Source: JANMEB01 sp041740495 (GTDB taxonomy: Bacteria; Planctomycetota; Planctomycetia; Pirellulales; Pirellulaceae). From it: DNA of 8,887 nt. The position numbers were made by a program, and so were the translations under genes. The notes below the pieces were generated by a model. That model did not search any database, was not told the DNA's origin, and saw only the letters and a program-made list of their open reading frames with translations. Shown here in pieces: positions 6,626 to 8,887 of the stretch. How positions within the stretch are numbered: position 1 is the first letter of the stretch; the number at the start of each line of letters is the position of its first letter. Location of the stretch: NCBI GenBank assembly GCA_041740495.1, contig JBGSLW010000201.1, forward strand, positions 1 to 8,887. Direction: 5' to 3'.

Positions 6626-6760
6626 CGTGTTACGACTCCACCTGGCTGCTCAAACTGACCCAATGAATTTCATTCCCGCCACGCCACCCCACTGCCGAGC
6701 AACTCGGCGATCCGACAACCCAGCGTCCCGCGAAGGTGTGCAAGGTTGTGGGGGAGACGC

Positions 6761-7144
6761 CTACTTCAAATCCTTCACGCCCTTCTTCCCGGCGACGGTT
6801 TTCTTGGGACCCTTGCGGGTGCGGGCGTTCGTCCGAGTCCGCTGGCCGCGGACCGGCAACCCCAAACGATGTCGGATCCCCCGATAACATTTGATGTCGC
6901 GCAACCGGCTGATGTTCTGCTGAACGGCCCGACGCAACGGACCCTCGACCGTGTAATCCCGCTCCAGAATCGACGCCAGACGACTCAATTCTTCGTCGCT
7001 CAAGTCCCGAGCGCGTTTGTCTTTGTCGATTCCGGCCTTGACGCATAATTCACGGGCGACCACCGGACCCACCCCGTACAAGTACGTCAGCGAGTAAATC
7101 GTTTTTTTGTCGTTGGGAATATCCACACCGAGCAAACGCGGCAT
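6761..7144 (-). CDS. rpsM: 30S ribosomal protein S13
   Basis: S13 sits in the head of the small subunit, forms intersubunit bridges with 23S rRNA and L5, and its C-terminal tail reaches the P-site tRNA. The protein has 127 residues. The N-terminus (MPRLLGVDIPNDKK), the helix-hairpin region YLYGVGPVVARELC, and the block RDIKCYRGIRHRLGLPVRGQ with RTRTNARTRKGPKKT are canonical. The tail is Lys-rich, ending GKKGVKDLK. ATG 7144 is backed by GAGGAG eight bases upstream. It is the second gene of the operon; the 167-nt gap from rpmJ holds a perfect hairpin at 7227-7248. Confidence 0.98.
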   Translation of the reverse strand: MPRLLGVDIPNDKKTIYSLTYLYGVGPVVARELCVKAGIDKDKRARDLSDEELSRLASILERDYTVEGPLRRAVQQNISRLRDIKCYRGIRHRLGLPVRGQRTRTNARTRKGPKKTVAGKKGVKDLK

Positions 7145-7152
7145 GTGATTCG

Positions 7153-7158
7153 CTCCTC
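7153..7158 (-). promoter_or_regulatory. Ribosome binding site of rpsM
   Basis: The minus strand reads GAGGAG, eight bases before ATG 7144. It is the strongest Shine-Dalgarno in the operon and sits in an AT-rich, probably unstructured stretch. Confidence 0.75.
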
Positions 7159-7226
7159 AAATAATTTCAGAATAATCCTCAGCCAGACGGGCCGGCACTC
7201 GCCACGGTCCCGACCCCGAATTCCGG

Positions 7227-7248
7227 TGACTTGGCAGGGACCAAGTCA
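7227..7248 (-). other. Perfect 8-bp hairpin in the rpmJ-rpsM spacer
   Basis: The minus strand reads TGACTTGG, a 6-nt loop, then CCAAGTCA. A T5 run precedes the stem on the transcript strand and no T run follows it, so it is not a factor-independent terminator for the operon. It lies about 83 nt upstream of rpsM, in the place where alpha-operon leaders carry regulatory RNA structure in other bacteria. A regulatory or processing role is conjecture. Confidence 0.45.
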
Positions 7249-7311
7249 AAAATGCTTCGGCGCAGCAGACCTCCCCGTCCACACCGCTCCCCCCGGCTTA
7301 CCCTGGCTCCG

Positions 7312-7425
7312 CTATCCCTGTCGCTGTTTGTGCCGGCGATTGGTGCAAACGACGTAGACGCGCCCCTTGCGACGGACAATCTTGCAATTTTCGCAGACTT
7401 TTCGGACGCTCGCGCGGACTTTCAT
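7312..7425 (-). CDS. rpmJ: 50S ribosomal protein L36
   Basis: L36 is the smallest large-subunit protein, bound near the base of the L7/L12 stalk. The protein has 37 residues and is complete: MKVRASVRKVCENCKIVRRK, then GRVYVVCTNRRHKQRQG. It is the zinc-binding form, with ligands Cys11, Cys14, Cys27 and His32. The frame is open for 70 codons upstream, but homology begins exactly at ATG 7425, and a promoter lies 42-71 nt above it. No strong Shine-Dalgarno is seen (only GAG about ten bases upstream). It leads the operon. In many bacteria infA precedes rpmJ; here a membrane protein gene does. Confidence 0.97.
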   Translation of the reverse strand: MKVRASVRKVCENCKIVRRKGRVYVVCTNRRHKQRQG

Positions 7426-7466
7426 CGCCAGACTCGAACAAGGACGGAACCATGGGAAAACGTCGC

Positions 7467-7496
7467 AGTATAGTGGAAGCTGTCGACGCTGTTCAA
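7467..7496 (-). promoter_or_regulatory. Predicted sigma70-type promoter of the rpmJ-rpsM-rpsK-rpoA-rplQ operon
   Basis: On the minus strand the -35 box TTGAAC (7496-7491) and the -10 box TATACT (7472-7467) are separated by 18 nt. Each matches the consensus at four or five of six positions. Transcription would start near 7460, giving a leader of about 35 nt before rpmJ. No other comparable pair was seen in the 326-nt gap. Confidence 0.7.
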
Positions 7497-7669
7497 GGGG
7501 CCGGAACGCTTGTGTTTTCCACAATTCCATCTGGTTTGGGCTCGCGCCCCGGCAGATTGGCCCGAAATTCGCACCAATCCATGGGGGACGCTTCGTTTCG
7601 GTCGACATGCGATTTTTACGGCGAGAATGCCACAATTTTCGGCAGGGGGCCGTTCAGCGCTGATCCGGA

Positions 7670-7698
7670 AAACCGCAGGCTAGCGTCAGGCGGCTGAT
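7670..7698. repeat. Solitary REP-like arm, copy 3
   Basis: This 29-nt stretch differs from the right arm of copy 1 at one position (GTC for GCC in the core). It shares flanks with copy 2: CCGGAA just before it and GTTT just after. No facing partner arm is found within 150 nt on either side. It lies 53 nt beyond the stop codon of the YfhO-like gene. Confidence 0.85.
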
Positions 7699-7751
7699 GT
7701 TTGAGCGGGCAGCCGAGTGTGGCAGCATTCGGTATTCCATACCAGGCAACG

Positions 7752-8887
7752 TCAGGGCGAGCCACGACGCGCGCGGCGACCTACGCGGCGGGAGGATCGC
7801 CAGCGCCAGGCGACCGCCGCGACGCAAAGCCCGGCTGTCATCGAACTAATCAGCTGTCCCCACCACGCCGATCGGGGCGCGTAGCGCAAATCCAATTCAA
7901 AGTCGCCCGCGCGGGGAATCGGAATGCATTGCAGCGCGCCGGCGAAACGGAGAACGCGTAGCGCCCGTTCCGTGTCGCCGTTCCGATCGCGCAGCTCGGC
8001 GCTCCATCCCGGATCCCAGTAGTTGCCGATGACCAGGCAACAAGGTTGCGCACACGTCACGCGGATGCAAAATCGTTCCGGGGAACTCGCCGAATCGGTT
8101 GCGGCGACCAAAGTAGCTTGTGCCGACGGCGGAGGCTGACCGAGCCAAGCCAGATCGCGCGCGAGCATCTCTTCGAAAGGGGACTGATCTTCCGACCGCA
8201 AACGGACTCGCGTGCGGGGCAGAGCCGCTGCTACGGCCGCCGTGTCTGCGGTCGGCTCGACGGCCTCGAGTTGGGGCGTGAATGCCGGAATAATTTGCAA
8301 CGAGGGCCCGGTCCATGGGCCTATGCCGGCGAGTCGCCAGAACTCGGAGCGTTGTTGTGGGTGGGCGTCGAGCCAATTCTCCAGCCAGATCAGGTCCTGG
8401 GGTTCGATCGAATTGAACGCCGGGAAGATCCGCCGCCCATGCAGCAAATGGAACTTGGGAAAATCAGTCGCGCTTTGGTAGATGAGGATCTCGGCCAAGC
8501 GGTCGGCGGACGAACGGCCTGACCACTCGGGATCGACGGCGCGCGCCAAAAGGTCGTTGCGGAGGACGTGTTGGTCGCGCGCGGTGGGTTGCAGTTCGTC
8601 GGTCGAATTCGCGGCGATTGTGGCCGGCGGAACACCGCGACTCGCGATCTCTGCAGGGACGCGGGGGAGAAGCCAGGCATTGGCGAAGAGCACGTCGAGC
8701 AGTGCCAGGCACGCCGCAGCGCGAACTTGCCAGGCAGACTTGCCTGCAGCGGATCGCGTACGCCAGAGCAACAGCGCGAACAACCCAGCGACGGCAGCCG
8801 CTTGCAAGAGTGACCGCTGCAAGTCGCCTATAGCGCCGGCTGCGTCGAACGGACCGAAGCTGCCGTCGGCAGGAACGGCCACGCGCC
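7752..8887 (-). CDS. YfhO-like membrane protein, C-terminal part, cut by the window edge
   Basis: The frame is open to the right edge. The GTG at 8882 is only the first possible start inside the window, so the true start lies outside. About 376 residues remain (numbered from that GTG). There are two hydrophobic segments near 23-41 and 53-72, a large presumably extracytoplasmic domain at about 75-335, a last membrane segment near 340-360, and an Arg-rich tail. The domain end carries LVIGNYWDPGWSAEL (283-297) and PRAGDFELDLRYAPRSAWWG (323-342), a pattern typical of the C-terminus of YfhO-type proteins, in which a 'YYPGW' strand is followed by a 'YRPRS' strand and a membrane helix. YfhO-like proteins are polytopic GT-C-like enzymes linked to cell-surface glycosylation in Gram-positive bacteria; the substrate here is unknown. 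A different GT-C-like family cannot be excluded. Confidence 0.72.
   Translation of the reverse strand, partial: RVAVPADGSFGPFDAAGAIGDLQRSLLQAAAVAGLFALLLWRTRSAAGKSAWQVRAAACLALLDVLFANAWLLPRVPAEIASRGVPPATIAANSTDELQPTARDQHVLRNDLLARAVDPEWSGRSSADRLAEILIYQSATDFPKFHLLHGRRIFPAFNSIEPQDLIWLENWLDAHPQQRSEFWRLAGIGPWTGPSLQIIPAFTPQLEAVEPTADTAAVAAALPRTRVRLRSEDQSPFEEMLARDLAWLGQPPPSAQATLVAATDSASSPERFCIRVTCAQPCCLVIGNYWDPGWSAELRDRNGDTERALRVLRFAGALQCIPIPRAGDFELDLRYAPRSAWWGQLISSMTAGLCVAAVAWRWRSSRRVGRRARRGSP

Larger units (their letters stand above)
7426..7751. other. Intergenic region between the YfhO-like gene and rpmJ
   Basis: This 326-nt stretch holds the operon promoter at 7467-7496 and the single REP-like arm at 7670-7698. 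Nothing else in it looks like a gene. Reading frames across it lack family similarity that I recognise, and the one in frame with rpmJ is simply open sequence upstream of the L36 start. Confidence 0.6.

Noticed and set aside
6694..6708. Short perfect hairpin (GCCGAG, CAA loop, CTCGGC) between rpsM and rpsK
   Set aside because: It has a 6-bp stem and no T-tract. Such short hairpins are common by chance in GC-rich DNA, so I did not list it as a feature.
7426..7635. Longer rpmJ frame of 107 codons
   Set aside because: The upstream part crosses the predicted promoter and has no L36 similarity. The 37-residue form is complete.

Overview
The window looks like a chromosomal segment of a planctomycete, probably Pirellulales-like. 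The grounds are inference from family knowledge: an L17 protein with two large internal insertions, a decayed ECF sigma factor of the type abundant in planctomycetes, a secreted protein opening with a 'DVLVPRSGPPLVGRMVE' module, and GC-rich paired REP-like palindromes. No taxonomic search was possible.

Layout. Positions 1-3045 (+ strand) hold the 3' part of a large helical protein of unknown function (open at the left edge) and then a signal-peptide-bearing protein of about 303 residues, separated by a REP-like inverted-repeat pair. Convergent with them, on the minus strand (3079-3663), is a small predicted cytosolic zinc metalloprotease with an HEMGH motif and a Met-turn-like NLM. Positions 3664-4070 carry no convincing gene but contain a second, nested REP-like pair. 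It abuts the decayed remains of an ECF sigma factor gene (about 4072-4376, + strand).

The core of the window is a minus-strand ribosomal protein/RNA polymerase operon read from right to left: rpmJ (7425-7312), rpsM (7144-6761), rpsK (6625-6242), rpoA (6091-5102), rplQ (5015-4392). It is an alpha-operon arrangement without rpsD, and no infA, map, adk or secY lies upstream. A good sigma70-type promoter (TTGAAC, 18-nt spacer, TATACT) sits just before rpmJ. The intergenic gaps are unusually long (86-167 nt), and the rpoA-rplQ gap holds a strong G-quadruplex motif on the non-transcript strand. The right end (7752-8887, minus) is the C-terminal part of a YfhO-like membrane protein, cut by the window edge, with a solitary REP-like arm beyond its stop codon.

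The translation and transcription genes form one functional unit: L36, S13, S11, alpha subunit and L17. The flanking genes are accessory, and the three repeat copies lie only in the spaces between genes. No complete new defence or mobile system is visible. The best leads are the REP-like element family, the sigma factor relic beside one copy, the insertions in L17 and the unassigned metalloprotease.
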